Made by a program: the position numbers and the translations under genes
Notes under the pieces: generated by a model
Database searches by the model: none
What the model saw: the letters and a program-made list of their open reading frames with translations, nothing else
Told to the model about the DNA's origin: nothing
In this document: positions 1 through 13,500 of the stretch, in pieces
How the letters are laid out: the number at the start of each line of letters is the position of its first letter
How positions within the stretch are numbered: position 1 is the first letter of the stretch
NCBI GenBank assembly: GCA_019925795.1
Contig: CM034304.1
Location: forward strand, 4,155,471-4,219,470
Direction of reading: 5' to 3'
Source: Dendrobium chrysotoxum
Taxonomy: Eukaryota; Streptophyta; Magnoliopsida; Asparagales; Orchidaceae
DNA: 64,000 nt

Positions 1-915
1 ATGATATTTTTGATTTATCCTGATCATCCTAGACGATCGCAGAATCATCCTGGATGACTGAACAACCATGTCTTCTAATCATTTAGAGAAACCAGACAAT
101 CTACACCAAAAGGGGGCTGATTTACATTAATCATACAGGATGATAGACAAATCATCCTTGACGATCTTTGACGACAAGTTGAAATTTACAGAAATTTTTG
201 AGCCTATCTATTTAAGATCTTTTTCTTGCAACTGAAAAACTCTTTTTTCCACTGTATTTTCTTGAGAGATCCTTGAGGGAGAGAGGAGAGCTTGGGAGAG
301 AGAGAGAGAATCTTATGAGGGGGAGTTTATGAGGTATTCACAAAGGTTGCTCCAGGCAAGGATTCAAGTCATCATCTCTAGTCGTCATCCCATGTCCCTT
401 GGTGTCACAGCAGGAAGGATTATCTGCAAGAAGATCAAGGTTCTCTGTCTGCTTCAGAAGGAAGCGAAAGGAGGTAAGGTTCTCTGCCTTCCTTAGAAGG
501 AAGTAAAAGGAGTCTAGGTTCTTTGCCTCACCAAGTTGGTGAAAAGAAGTTTTTTAAATGCTTCTCTACCTTGCTGTGGGAATAGAAGGAGAGTCATTAG
601 TTTTAGTGCAATACTTGGAATGGAGCCTCCGGGGAGTCGACGTAGGTCAAGTTGATCGAACCACTATAAAATCTGGTGTGTTCTTTCTGATTGTTTTTTG
701 CACTTTACTTTTCTATTGATGATCGTGTGATTGATGTTATTATTTTGTTTTGTTAAATATCACCACATCATTATGAAGTTGTAATTGTTTTGAAATATTC
801 AAAAAGGTTTTCAACATCGGTTTTGCTTAAGAATTTTCAAAACTATCAATTCACCCCCCCTCTTAGTTAGCCTCGGGCTAGTTCATCAGGGCTTGGCATC
901 CCTAACGAACTTTCA
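1..915 (+). repeat. 5' LTR of element A (3' part only)
   Basis: It ends in ACTTTCA at 915, just before the primer-binding site, as in the other copies. A TATA-like CTATTTAAG lies near 206, followed by a GA-rich leader near 270-310, two copies of the 41-bp LTR minisatellite near 440-530 and a second TATAAAA near 665. Degenerate palindromes lie at the window start. The matching part of the 3' LTR (about 6600-7502) is clearly diverged, so the insertion is old. Confidence 0.88.
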
Positions 916-917
916 AG

Positions 918-929
918 TGGTAGCAGAGA
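918..929 (+). other. Primer-binding site remnant, element A
   Basis: TGGTAGCAGAGA lies two bases after the LTR end. It is a decayed form of TGGTATCAGAGC, which is complementary to the 3' end of plant initiator tRNA-Met. Elements B and C have the corresponding site at the same distance from the LTR. Confidence 0.75.
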
Positions 930-973
930 GGGATTCATAAAATCAAGTTTTGAAAAACTTTTGAATTTGATCC

Positions 974-2459
974 ATGGCTAATTTATGTAATAGAAACACC
1001 GCAGAAGGGTATTCCATTACTCGACCACCCTTGTTTGATAATATACCTTTTGATTTTTGGAAAACTTGTAAGTCCACATTTTTATAATCTACAGATTATC
1101 ACATGTGGATGCTTGTTAGAGATGGTTATGATGCACCTTTTAGACTTGTTAATGGTGTTAAAAGTGAATTTCCTTTTGCTGAATGGACATTTGATGATCG
1201 ATAGTTAGCACAACTAAATGAAAAATATTTAAACTATTTTTTCTATGCTTTAAAATCTGAAGATTACATATGTGGCTCTACTTGCACAATGGGTAAAAAA
1301 AATTTGGGATAGATTATGCATTGCTTATGAAGGCACATCAGAAGTCAAATAGTCTAGGTTGAATATCTTGCTTCATGACTACAAACTCTGAAAGAGATGA
1401 TGTTTCCTTAATCACTAGGCAATTCAAAAGCTTTCTAAGGAAGAAACACAAGAACTATCAGAAATGAATAAAAGGTAAGTTTAGCAAAAATTCTAAAAGT
1501 TCCTCTAATATAGTTTGTTTTGAATGCAGGAATCTAGGACATATAAAAGCTGATTGTACTACACTTAAGGCTCACCCTAGCAAGGAGAAGGCTGCGGAGA
1601 AATCCAAGTTCAGGAAGGATAGGAAGTGGATTGAAAAGGCTTTCTAGGCAGATTCAGTATCTGACTCCTCTGAGACTGAAGCATAAGAGGAGACTACAAA
1701 CTTTTGTCTGATGGCGGATGAACATCATGGTCAGTCTAACCAAGAAGAAGTAAGTAAACTGACCTACAATCAATTATCTGATGTTTCAGAGAAAATACAT
1801 TCAACATATAGGAAACTTAAGAAAACTCATGCTAGCCTGAAATTAGAATTATTGAATCTACAAAAAGAGCATGAAGTTTTTCTTAAGGATCATTCTACAC
1901 TAGATAGCAATCACATATTATTACTTGATGAATTCAATGAGATAAACAAAAAGCATTCTGAATTAACTGTTGATCATGATTCATTGAAAACATCTCATGT
2001 TGATTTAAAAAAAGCATTTAAAGAACTAGACACCATGGCATGTATTTAAATAGTAGTGAGTATGCATTGAAATTTGAAATTGCAAGCCTTAAAAAGGAAA
2101 ATGAATTTTTAAGTGTAAAAATTAGTGCATTTGAGAATAATAAAACACTTCCTACATTTGCATAATTTTATTAACCTCCATCACTTGAAGAATTTTATTC
2201 AAAGCCATCAAAACATGCATCATTCAAACCTAGGAAGAGGCACTATCACCCACATAGATTAGTTAACCCTTTTCCTGGAGTTAGATGTTACTCTTGTGGC
2301 ATGCTACGGCACATCTCCCACACCTACACTGTTCACCATAGTACACATTGGGTGTGGAGGCCCAAATTCCATGATTCACAGCACAAAACACATGCATTGC
2401 TTTCTTCTTTTCATAAGAAGCAACACAAACTTGTTTGGGTTCCTAAATCTGACATTTGA
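974..2459 (+). pseudogene. gag: gag pseudogene of element A
   Basis: Gag forms the retrotransposon particle and binds its RNA. The ATG at 974 matches those of B and C, and the TGA at 2457-2459 ends the frame. Early stops lie near 1085 and 1201. A one-base insertion in an A-run near 1297-1304 shifts the frame, and about 480 nt of the conserved N-terminal domain are missing near 1390, compared with B. A first CCHC zinc knuckle (CFEC, GH, C) is intact at 1516-1557. The coiled-coil stretch is open at 1711-2049. A second knuckle lies near 2287, with R replacing the G before its histidine. The gene is not functional. Confidence 0.88.
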
Positions 2460-2500
2460 TGATTTTGTAGGGGTGCACTCACATAAGTCCTCATGAGAGC

Positions 2501-5483
2501 ATGTGGTACCTGGATAGCGGATGCTCAAGACAAATGACTGAAGATGCAAATCAATTCATTTTGCTAGAAGCTAGGGCTGGAGGCAAGGTCACACATGGAG
2601 ACAACACCACTAGGAAAGTTGTTGGCGCAGGTATAATCAAAAACTCTAAGAACATTTTAATTTAAAATGTTTTGCTAATTGATGGACTAAAACACAACTT
2701 GCTCAACATTAGTTAACACTGTGATAAAGGGTTCAGCATAAAGTTCCTGGTGAACACTTAAATTATCAACTTAAATAATAACACTATTTTGCAGGGTTAG
2801 AGGATCAACAACATCTACATGATTGATTTAACTAACATTGAATGTGCTGCTTCATTTTTCTTAAAAATAGCTACTGATGAGTCTTGGCTGTGGCATAGGA
2901 GGTTATGTCATGCCATCATGAAAACCCTTAGAAGAGTAACCCAAAAGGAGATAATTAGAGGTGTCCCCAAGCTTAAGTTCACCAAGGACCATCTATGTGA
3001 TGCTTGTCAACTGGGGAAGCATGTCCAATCCTCTTTCCACTCTATTAAGGACATCGGCACCTCTAGACCTTTAGAAGTCTTCACATGGATTTATTTGGAC
3101 CAATTAGCACTTTCAGCTTAGGGGGAAAAGTTTATGGATTTGTAATTATCGATGACTACTCGAGGTTCACTTGGGTTAAATTTCTATCACATAAAACTAA
3201 GTCATTTGATGAATTTAAATCTTTCTCCACTTGGATTCAAAAAAACTTAGGTTGTGAGATCTTGACCATCCATAGTGATCATGGTGGAGAGTTTGAAAAT
3301 GTGAGATTTGGAACTTTTTGTGATGAGCAAAGGATTAGCCACAACATTTTAGCTCCTAGGACCCCTCAGTAAAATGGGGTAGCTAAAAGAAAGAATAGGA
3401 CCTTAGTGGAAGCTGTTGGAGTCATGCTTGCTGAGTATTCACTTCCAAAATACTTTTGGGCGGAGGCGGTGAACACAGCCTGTTATGTTAGATCCAAACT
3501 GAATAAGATGTAAGGTAGAACTCCAAACTTATCCCACCTTCATGTCTTTAGATGTAAGGTCTTCATTCTTAACAATGGGAAGTTATCATTAGGAAAATTT
3601 GACCCAAAATCTGATGAAGGAGTGTTCCTGGGATATTTAAGTGTGGTGAAATCCCTTAGGATGTTTAATAAGAGGTGTTTGGTGGTGGAGGAGACAACTC
3701 ATGTAGTGTTTGATAAATCTGATCTTAAAGAGTCTAGAACTGAGGAAGAAGATGAAATAGGAGAGATTACCCAAGGGGTAAAAACTGTAAATCTGGAGGA
3801 AAGGGTAGAACCTGAAAATACATTGCCTAGAGATTAGAGATATTCTTCGAGTCAACCTAAAGAAGTGAGCTTAGGAGGCCCTTCTGAAGGAGTTAGAACT
3901 TGGCATAAACTTAGGAAAGAAGTAAACCATTCTGCCTTTATCTCAATGAATGAACCCACCAACACCAATCAAGCCCTTTCTGATGAATTTTGGATCTTAG
4001 CTATGCAAGAAGAACTAACCAATTTTTGAGAAATGATGTTTGGGAGTTGGTAGAAAGACCTAAGGATCAAAGTGTTGTAGGAACCAAATGGGTCATTAAG
4101 AATAAAATGAATGATTCTGGTGTGGTAGTTAGGAATAAGAAAAGATTGGTGGCTAAGGGGTACAACCAAATAGAAGGGATTGATTTTGAGGAGACCTTTG
4201 CCCCTGTAGCTAGATTGGAAGCCATTAAAGTGCTACTAGCCTTTATTTGTTATAGGGGATTTAAGTTGTTTCTAATGGAAGTCAAGAGCACCTTTTTAAA
4301 TGGGGTAATAAAAGAAGATGTCTTTGTAGAACAACCCACAGGTTTTGAGAGTTCCCAATATCCAAATCATATTTTCAATTTAAAAAAGGCCTTATATGGA
4401 TTGAAACAGGCACCCAGAGCTTGGTATGAGAGGCTTAGCACATTCTTACTAGAAAGAGATTTTGTTAAGGGGAGCATAGACACCACCCTTTTTCTGAGGA
4501 AAGTAGGAGATGATTTACTCATTATCCAGATCTATATTAATGATATACTATTTGGATCTTCTGATCAGAAGTTATGTGATGATTTTTCTAAAATAATGAG
4601 TAAGGAGTTTGAGATGAGTATGATGGGAAAGTTATCATACTTTTTAGGGTTTAGCATAAGGAAAATAGATGATGAAACTTTTATCAATCAATTAAAATAC
4701 ATTAAGGACATCTTGAAGAAATATGAAATGGACAAAGCCAAGCCAATAAACAATCCCATGAGCTCCACTGTCTAGTTAGATAAGGATTCAAATGGAAAAT
4801 CTGTTGATCAAAGGAAGTACAGAGGAATAATTAGTTCACTGCTTTACTTGACTGTTAGCCGACCTGATATAATGGTTAGTGTTTATCTCTCTGCAAGATT
4901 TCAAGCTGATCCTAGAAAATCCCACCTAACTGTAGGTAAGAAAATTCTTAGATATCTCTTAGGGACCCCAAACTTAGAAATCTGGTATCCTAGACACAAC
5001 ACTTCTTTTGAGATTATCGGATATTCTGATTCTGATTTTGCAAGATGTAGGGTAGATAGAAAGAGCACTTATAGAACGTGCCAATTCATAGGACAGTCCT
5101 TAGTCTTCTGGTCCAGTAGATAATAAAACTCTATTACACTTTCCACTGCTGAAGCTGAGTACGTTTTCTTAAGAAGTTATATGGCCTAAGTTCTTTGGTT
5201 GAAGCAATAAATTCTGGATTTAGGATTACCTGTTAGCTTAATTTTTGTTCTATGTGATAACACTAGTGCTATCTGCATCTCTAAGAATCCTATCCAATAT
5301 TCAAGGACCAAAGACATTGACATAAGTCATCACTTCATTAGGGACCATGTTACCAAAGGGGACAATGAGCTACACCTTGTAGCAATAGAAACTCCACTCG
5401 CTGATATCTTCACTAAACCACTGGCCTTTGACACATTCAGCATTTTTATGAATAGATTGGGTGCGATTGAAATAAATGCATGA
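2501..5483 (+). pseudogene. pol: pol pseudogene of element A (protease, integrase, RT, RNase H)
   Basis: Pol would supply polyprotein cleavage, integration and reverse transcription. ATG at 2501 starts MWYLDSGCS, with the aspartic-protease DSG. The integrase HHCC finger (WHRRLCHA ... CDAC) spans about 2890-3010, and integrase D-D-E core segments follow. A one-base deletion near 3078 shifts the frame just before the first catalytic Asp region. Further breaks are a stop near 3370, deletions near 3488-3515, a disrupted stretch near 4015-4030 and a TAG near 4771. RT is readable at 3990-4775, with YINDILFGSSD where D and B have YVDDIIFGSSD, so the first catalytic Asp is changed to Asn. RNase H contains TAA at 5208-5210. 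The end INA-stop is at 5483. Confidence 0.9.
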
Positions 5484-6266
5484 ATTTGATGATCACTGAT
5501 TTCTAAAGTTTCTATTTTTCATTTTTTTCCTTTTTTTTATTTGATTTGATTATCTGTTTCCTTTTTGGATTTTTTTCTCTGATGGTTTTCTTTTTGTTAT
5601 TGTTATTTTCTCGATTTGATTATTTCTTTTTATGCACTTTCATATTGGTTTGATTTACTATTTATTATCTTCAAAATCAGATCACTGCTCACTACTGCTG
5701 ATAAACAGGATTTCTAACTGAGAGCTATGCCTTATTTTTTTTTGGAAGCTTGTAAGCAGTGATTAACTCATCTGAAATAGTTAAAGGGAAGAAACATTGA
5801 TGATTGTTTCTCTTCCTCTAAAGTCCTTTAATAGTGTAATGCTCCTTTTGGTTAAAAATTGTTTTCAAAATAAAAAAAGCTGGTTTTTGAAATAGAGATC
5901 TATTTTATCTTCCTACAGTAATCTATCTCATATAAATTGTGTTTTCAAAGCATTGAATCATTATTATGTTTTTCTTAATCAGTAGACTGCACTTATCATA
6001 TGAACTATGATTTTGTTCTGTGAATTACTCCTCCTTATTGTAAAGAGTGAGTGTTTCTTCTCTTATGTCTGGAAGGTAATTTCACAACTGAGATTCTTTT
6101 AGAGATTATGAAAGAAAGCAAGCTTTCAAAAGAAATAAAAAGCGACATAAAATGGGCCTAAAAATGAAAAGATGCACAATGATGCCAAAAATGGAAAAAT
6201 ACACAAAGTGTATCAAAAATCAAAAGATGTGCAAAGTGCACCAAATAAATTGAAATGGAGGGACAA
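5484..6266 (+). other. Post-pol spacer of element A
   Basis: This is T-rich noncoding sequence matching the spacers after pol in B, C and D. It contains the conserved mini-hairpin ATACAC-AAA-GTGTAT at 6199-6213 and the GATGYRCAAAGTGC-type repeats. No ORF is supported. It ends at about 6267, where sequence jumps into LTR interior. The conserved 62-bp block, env-like ORF and polypurine tracts seen downstream in B and C are missing. Confidence 0.75.
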
Positions 6267-7502
6267 AGTAATTAAGGTTTGATTGATTCGATCATATCTT
6301 CTCGGACGATCTCAAGATCATCCTGGATGATCAATTAGAAATCCTGACTGTCTAGTGTGTTTCACCTAGATGACCTGAACTATTTGCCGGATGATACTAC
6401 CATTTTTTAACTCTCGTAGAGGACGATAGACATATTATCTTGGACGATCAGTTATTTTGTAATCGTCCAGCATAACTTGTCAAGGACGACCCGAATAATG
6501 TGTCGGTCGATATTGGGCATTTTTGAACTAGTCGTCCAGGATGATATACATATCATCCCGGACGATCAAGTCATTTTCTTTATATCATCCAGACTTTTCT
6601 CCTCGATGACCCGAACTATCTTCTAGATAATATTTCTGATTTACACAGATCATCCTCGACGATCTGAACAACCATGTCTCTAATCATCCAGAGCAACCAA
6701 ATCGTCCAGACCAAAAGGGGGCTGATTTACACTAATCAAACAAGACGAACTTTGATGGGAAGTTGAAATTTAGGCAATTTTTTAGCCCTTCTATTTAAGA
6801 TCTTTTTCTTGCAACTAAAAAATCTTTTTGTCGCTGTCCTTTCTTGAGAGAGCCTTGAGAGAGAGAGAGGGCGAGCCTGGGAGAGAGAGAGAGAGAATCT
6901 TGTGAGGGGGAGTTTGTGAGGTGTTCACAAATGTTGCTCCAAGAAAGAATTCAGGGCAATGTCTCCATTCGTCATCCCTTGTCCCTTGGTGTCTCACCGG
7001 GAAGGATCGTAAGTAAGAAGATCATGGTTCTCTACCTACTTTAGGAGGAAGCGAAAGGAGGTAAGGTTCTCTCCCTGCTTCAGAAGGAAGCAAAAGGAGT
7101 ATGGGTTCTTTGCCTCAACGGGTTGGTGAAAAGGAGTTTTGTAAAGGCTTCTCCTCTTTGATGTGGGAGTAGAAGGAGAGTCACTTAGTATTAGTGCAAT
7201 ACCTAGAGGGGAGGCTCCGGGGACTGGACGTAGGTTAAGTAGACCGAACCACTATAAAATCTGGTATGTTCTTTCTGATTATTTTCTACACATTACTTTT
7301 CTATTCGTGATCGTGTGATTGATGTTATTATTTTGTTTCGTTAAATATTGCAAAATCATCACAAAGTTGTAATTATTTTAAAACATTCAAAAAGGTTTTC
7401 AACATCAGTTTTGCTTAAGAATTTTTAAACTACCAATTTACTCCCCCTCTTGGTTAGCCTTGGGCTAGTTCATCAGGACTTAACTTACCTAATGAACTTT
7501 TA
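6267..7502 (+). repeat. 3' LTR of element A, 5'-truncated
   Basis: Homology to the B and C LTRs begins at GTAATTAAGG, near 6268, which is roughly 520 bp into the LTR, and runs to the terminal ACTTTTA at 7502. The usual CA end has become TA. The palindrome pairs are still visible at 6290-6660, followed by a TATTTAAG near 6795, a GA-rich leader, two 41-bp minisatellite units and the TATAAAA near 7250. Satellite starts at 7503. Confidence 0.85.
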
Positions 7503-10500
7503 GATCTTATGATTGGGTAGGAATAAGCCTATCATAGAGGATTAAAACTAGAAGATTGTATGTTGGGGTTGGAATATGGCCATTACAGAGGATCTAAATT
7601 GGGAGATCATATGATGGGGTAGGAAAATGCACCTCACATAGGATCAAAACTAGGAGATCGTATAATAGGGTATGAATATGCCAATCATAGAGGATCAAAA
7701 CTTGGAGATCGTAAGATAGGGTAGAAATATGCCCATCATAGAGGAACAAAAATGGGAGATGGTATAATGGGGAAGGAATATGCCCATCATAGAGGATCGA
7801 AACTAGGAGATCGTATGATGGGGTAGGAATATACCCATCATAGAGGATCAAAACTAGGAGATCATATGATGGGGTAGGAATATGCCCATCATTGAGGATT
7901 AAAACTGGGAGATTGTAAGATGGGGCAAAAATATACCGATCACTAAGTACCAAAACTGGCAGATCGTATGAAGGGTCGGATTATGCCCATCATAGAGGAT
8001 CAAAATTGGAAGATCGTATGAAGGGGAAGGAATATGCGCATCATTGATGATCAAAAGTAAGAGATCGTATGAAGGGGTAGGAATATACCAGTGATAGTGG
8101 ATCTAAACTGGGCGATCATATGTTTGGGTAAGAATATGCCCATCACAGAGGATCAAAACTGGGAGATCGTATGATGGGGTAGGAATATACTCATCACAGA
8201 GGATAAAAATTAGGAGATCATATGATGGGGTATAATATGCCCATCACAACGAAATATTACTTTGAGATCATGAGATCGAGTAGGAATATGCCCATAATAG
8301 AGGGTCGAAAGTAGGAGATCATATAACGGGGTAGTAATATGCCCATCATAGAAGATTAAAACTAGGAGATCGAATGATGTGGTTGGAAAATGCCCATCAT
8401 AGAGGATCAAAACTGGAAGATCATGTGAGGGGTTGAAATAGTTCCATTACAGATGATCAAGACCGAAAGACAATATCATGTGGTAGGAATATGCCCATCA
8501 CAGAAAATCAAAACTAGGAGATCATATGATGGGTTAGGAATATGCCCATTACAAAGGAACAAAATTGAGAGATCGTATGATGGGGTAGGAATATGCCCAT
8601 CAAAGAGGATCAAAATTGGGAGATCGTATGATGTGGTGGGTATTTTTCCCATTAAAAAGGATCCAAACTAGTAGATCATATGAATGGGATAGGAATATGT
8701 CCATCACAGAGGATCAAAATTGGAAGGTCGTATGATCGGGTGGGTATATGCCCAACATAGAGGATTGAGACTTGGAGATCTTATGATGGGGTTGGAAGAT
8801 GCTCATCATAGAGGATCAAAATTGGGAGATCTTTTGATGGGGTTGGAATATTCCTATCATGGAGGATCGAAACTGGGAGATCGTATGATGGAGTAGGAAT
8901 ATTCCTATCACAAAGGATTAAAACTAGATGATCGTATGATGGGATAGGAATATGCCTATCAAAGAGGTTAAAAATTGTGAGATCTTATCAAGGGGTAGGA
9001 ATATGACAATTACATAGGATCAAAACTAGGACATTGTACAAAACTAGGAGATCATATGATGGGGTAGGAATATACCCATCTTAGAGGAACAAAAATGGGA
9101 TAAGGTTTTATGGGATAAGAATATGCCCGTCATATAGGATCAGAACTGGGAGATCATATGATAGGGTTGATATATGCCCGTCATAGAGGATCAAAACTGA
9201 CAGATTGTATGATGGGGTGGGTATATGATCATCATAGAGGATTGAGACTTGGAGATCTTATGATGGGGTAGGAATATGCCCATCATAGAGGATCGAAACT
9301 GGGATATCTGTTGATGGGGTAGTAATATTCCCATCATAGAGGATCAAAATTGGGAGATCATATGATGGGGTGAGTATATGCCCAACATAGAAGATTGAGA
9401 CTTGGAGATCTTATGATGGGGTTGGAAGATGCTCATCACAGAGGATCAAAATTGGAAGATCTTTTGATGGGGTAGGAATATTCCAGTCATGGAGGATCGA
9501 AATTGGGAGATCGTATGAGGGTGTAGGAATATGCCTATCACAGAGGATTAAAACTAGATGATCGTATGTTGGGATAGAAATGTGCCTATCAAAGAGATTA
9601 AAAATTGTGAGATCTTATCAAGGGGTAGGAATATGACCATTACATAGGATCAAAACTAGGAGATTGTACAAAAGTAGAAGATCATATGATGGGGTAGGAA
9701 TATGCCCATCGTAGAGGAACAAAAATGGGATATGGTATAATGGGGAAGGAATATGCCCATGACAGACGATCGAAACTAGGAGATTGTTTGATGGGGTAGG
9801 AACATACCCATCACAGAGGATCGAAACTAGGAGATCGTATGATGATATAGGAATATGCCCATCACAAAGGAATAAAATTTGGAGATCATATGATGGGGTA
9901 AGATTATGCCCATCACAGAGAATCAAAATTAGGAGATCGTATGTTGGGGTAGGAATATGCCCATCACATTATATCGAAACTAGGTGATCATATGATGGGG
10001 TTGGAATATGCCCATCACAGAGGATTGAAATTGGGAGATCCTATGATGGGGTAGGAATATGCCAATCAAAGAAGATCAAATTGGGAGATCTTATGATATC
10101 TTGAGAATATGCCCATTACAAAGGATCCAAATAAGTAGATCATACAATGGGATAGGAATATGCCGATCACAGAGGATCAAAACTGGGAGATCATATGATC
10201 GGTAGGAATATTCCCATCATAGAGGATCGAAACTGGGAGATCGTAAGTTGGGGCTAGAATATGCCAATCATAGAGGATCGAAACTTAGAGATCTTATGAT
10301 AGGGTAGGAATATGTCCATCAAAGAGGATTGAAATTGGGAGATCTTATGATGGGGTAGGAATATGCCCATCATAGAGGTTCGAAACTAGGAGATTGTATG
10401 ATGGTGTAGGAATATGCCCATGATAGAGGATTAAAATTGGAATATCATATTATGGAGTAGGAATATGCCCATCATAGTGAATCAAAATTGTGAGATAGTA

Positions 10501-13500
10501 TGATGGGGTAAGGATGTGCCCATCAAAGAGGATCAAAAATGGGAGATCGTAGATGTGGTGGGTATTTTTCCCATTAAAAAGGATCCAAACTAGTAGATCA
10601 TGTAAATGGGATAGAAATATATCCATCATAGAGGATCAAAACAAGGAGATCGTATGATGGGGTGGGTATATGCCCAACATAGAGGATTGAGACTTAGGGA
10701 TCTTATGATGGGGTTGGAAGATGCTCATCATAGAGGATCAAAATAGGGAGATCTTCTGTTGGGGTAAGAATATTCCTATCATAGAGGATCGAAATTGGGA
10801 GATCGTATGATGGTGTAGGAATATGCTTATTACAGAGGACTAAAACTGGATGGTCGTATGATAGGATAGGAATATGCCTATCAAAGAGGTTAAAAATTGT
10901 GAGATCTTATCAAGGGGTAGGAATATGACAATTACATAGGATCAAAACTAGGAGATTGTACGAAACTAGGAGATCATATGATGGAGTAGGAATATACCCA
11001 TCTTAGAAGAATAAAAATGGGATATGGTATAATGGGATAGGAATATGCCCGTCATAGAGGATCAAAACTGGGAGAACATATGATAGGGTTGATATATGCC
11101 CATCACAGAGGATCAAAACTGGGAGATCGTATGATGGGGTGGGTATATGATCATCATGAGGTTAGAGACTTGGAGATCTTATGATGGAGTAGGAATACGC
11201 CAATCATAGAGGATCAAAACTAAGAAATCTGTTGATGGCGTAGTAATATTCCCATTATATAGGATTGAAACTGGGATATCGTATGATGGTGTACGAATAT
11301 GCCTATCATAGAGGATTAAAATGGAAAGATCATATGATGTGGTAGGGAAATGCCCATCAAAGAGGATCAAAATTAGGAGATCTTAAGAAGGGGTAGGAAT
11401 ATGCCCATTACATAGGATCGAAACTAGGAGATTGTAGGATGGGGTAAGAATATGCCCATCTTAGAGGATCAAAACTAGGTGATCTATAATGGGGTAGGAA
11501 TATGCCCATCATAGAGGAATAAAAATGGGAGATGGTATAATGGGGTAGGAATATGCCAGTCATAGAGGATCAAAACTAGGAGATCGTATGATGCGGTAGC
11601 AATATGCCCATCACAAAGGAACAAAAATAGGAGAGGGTATAATGAGGAAGGAATATGCCCATCATAAAGGATCAAAACTAGAAGATCGTTTGATTGGGTA
11701 GGAATTTTCTCATCATAGAGGATGAAAACCTGGAGATCGTACGATGGGGTAGGAATATTCTGATCACATAGGATCAAAACTGGGTAATCGTATGATGTGG
11801 TAGGAATATGCCCATCATTGAGGATTAAAATAAAGAGATCATATAATGGGTTAAAAATATTTCCATCATAGAGGATTGAAACTGGGAGATCGTATTATGG
11901 GGTAGAAATATGCCCATCATAGAGGATCAAAATTGGGTGATCGTAAGATGGGGTAGGAAAATGCCCATCACTGAGGATCAAAATTAGGAGATTATTAGAT
12001 GGGGTAGGAATATGCCCTTCATAGAGGATCAAGATTTGGAGATCGTTTGATATGATGAGAATATACTCATCACAAAGATCGAAACTGGTAGATCGTATTA
12101 TAGAGTAGGAATATGCACATCAAAGAGGATAAAAACTCAGAAATTATATGATGGGGTTGAAATATGACCATCATGAAGGATCCAAGCTGGGAGATTATAT
12201 GATTATGTGATGGGGTAGGAATATGCCCATCACAGAGGATTAAAATTGGGAGATAATATGATGGGTTAGGAATATGCCTATTAGAGAGGATAGAAATTGG
12301 GAGATCATATGATGAGGTAGGAATATGACCATCACAGAGGATCCAAATTGGGAGATTGTTTGATGGGGTAGGAATATGCCCATTAAAGAGGATCAAAACT
12401 AGGAGATCATTTGATAGGGTAGGAATATACCCATCGGAGATGATTGAAACTTGTAGATCGTATGATGGGGTAAGAATATGCCCATCACATATGATCGAAA
12501 CTAGGAGATCGTATGATGGGGTGGCAATTTGCCCATCATAATGGATCGAGACTGGGAGATCTTGTGATAAAAAAGGATCAAGATTGGGAGATGTTATGAT
12601 GGGGTAGGAATAAGCCCATCACAGGGGATCAAAACTGGGAGATCATATGATGGGATAAGAATATGCCTATCATAGAGGATCAAAATTGGGAGATCATATG
12701 ATAGTATTAGGAATATTCCCATGCAATGGATCCAAACTGGTGGATCATTTGATGGGGTAGGAATATGCCCATCACAGAGCATCAAAACTAAGAGATCATA
12801 TGATGATGTAGGAATATTCCCCTCATAGAGGGTCAAAAGTCGGATATCGTATGATGGGGTAGGAATAGGCCTAGTACAGAGGATCAAAAATGGGAGATCA
12901 CTTGATGGGGTAGGAATATACCCATTATAGAGGATCAAAGATGGGAAATCATATGATGGGGTAGGAATATGACCATCACAGAGGATCAAAACTTAGAGAT
13001 TATGTGATGGGGTAGGAATATACTCATCATAGAGGATCAAGACTGAAATATCATATGATAGGGTAGGAATATGCACATCAAAGAGGATCGAAACATGCAG
13101 ATCGTATGATAGCGTAGAAATATACCCATCACAGAGAGTCAAAACTGGGAGATCATATGTTGACATAGGAATATGCCCATCAGAAAGGAATAAAACTTGG
13201 AGACCGTATGATGGGGTAATTATATGCCCATCACAGAGGATCAAAACTTAGAGATAGCATAATGGGGTAAGAAATTGCCCATCATATTAGATCAAAACTA
13301 GGTAATCATATGATGGGGTTGGAATATGCCCATCATAGAGGCTCGAAATTGGGAGATCGTATGATGGGGAAGGAATATGCAAATCAAAGAGGATCAAATT
13401 GGGAGATCGTATGACATGCTGGCAATATGCCAGTTACAAATGATCCGGACTGGTAGATCATATAAATCGATAAGAATATGCCAATCACAGATGATCAAAA

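Larger units (their letters stand above)
1..7502 (+). mobile_element. Element A: decayed Sirevirus-type Copia retrotransposon, 5' end cut by window
   Basis: The order 5' LTR (part), PBS remnant, gag, protease, integrase, RT, RNase H, spacer and 3' LTR (part) is readable by homology to elements B, C and D. Integrase before RT identifies the Copia superfamily. A is the most divergent copy: it has a large gag deletion, several frameshifts and many stops. The env-like ORF, both polypurine tracts and the first part of the 3' LTR are absent, and the post-pol spacer joins LTR interior at about 6267. The 3' LTR ends at 7502 directly against the 51-bp satellite. The beginning of the 5' LTR lies outside the window. 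Confidence 0.9.
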
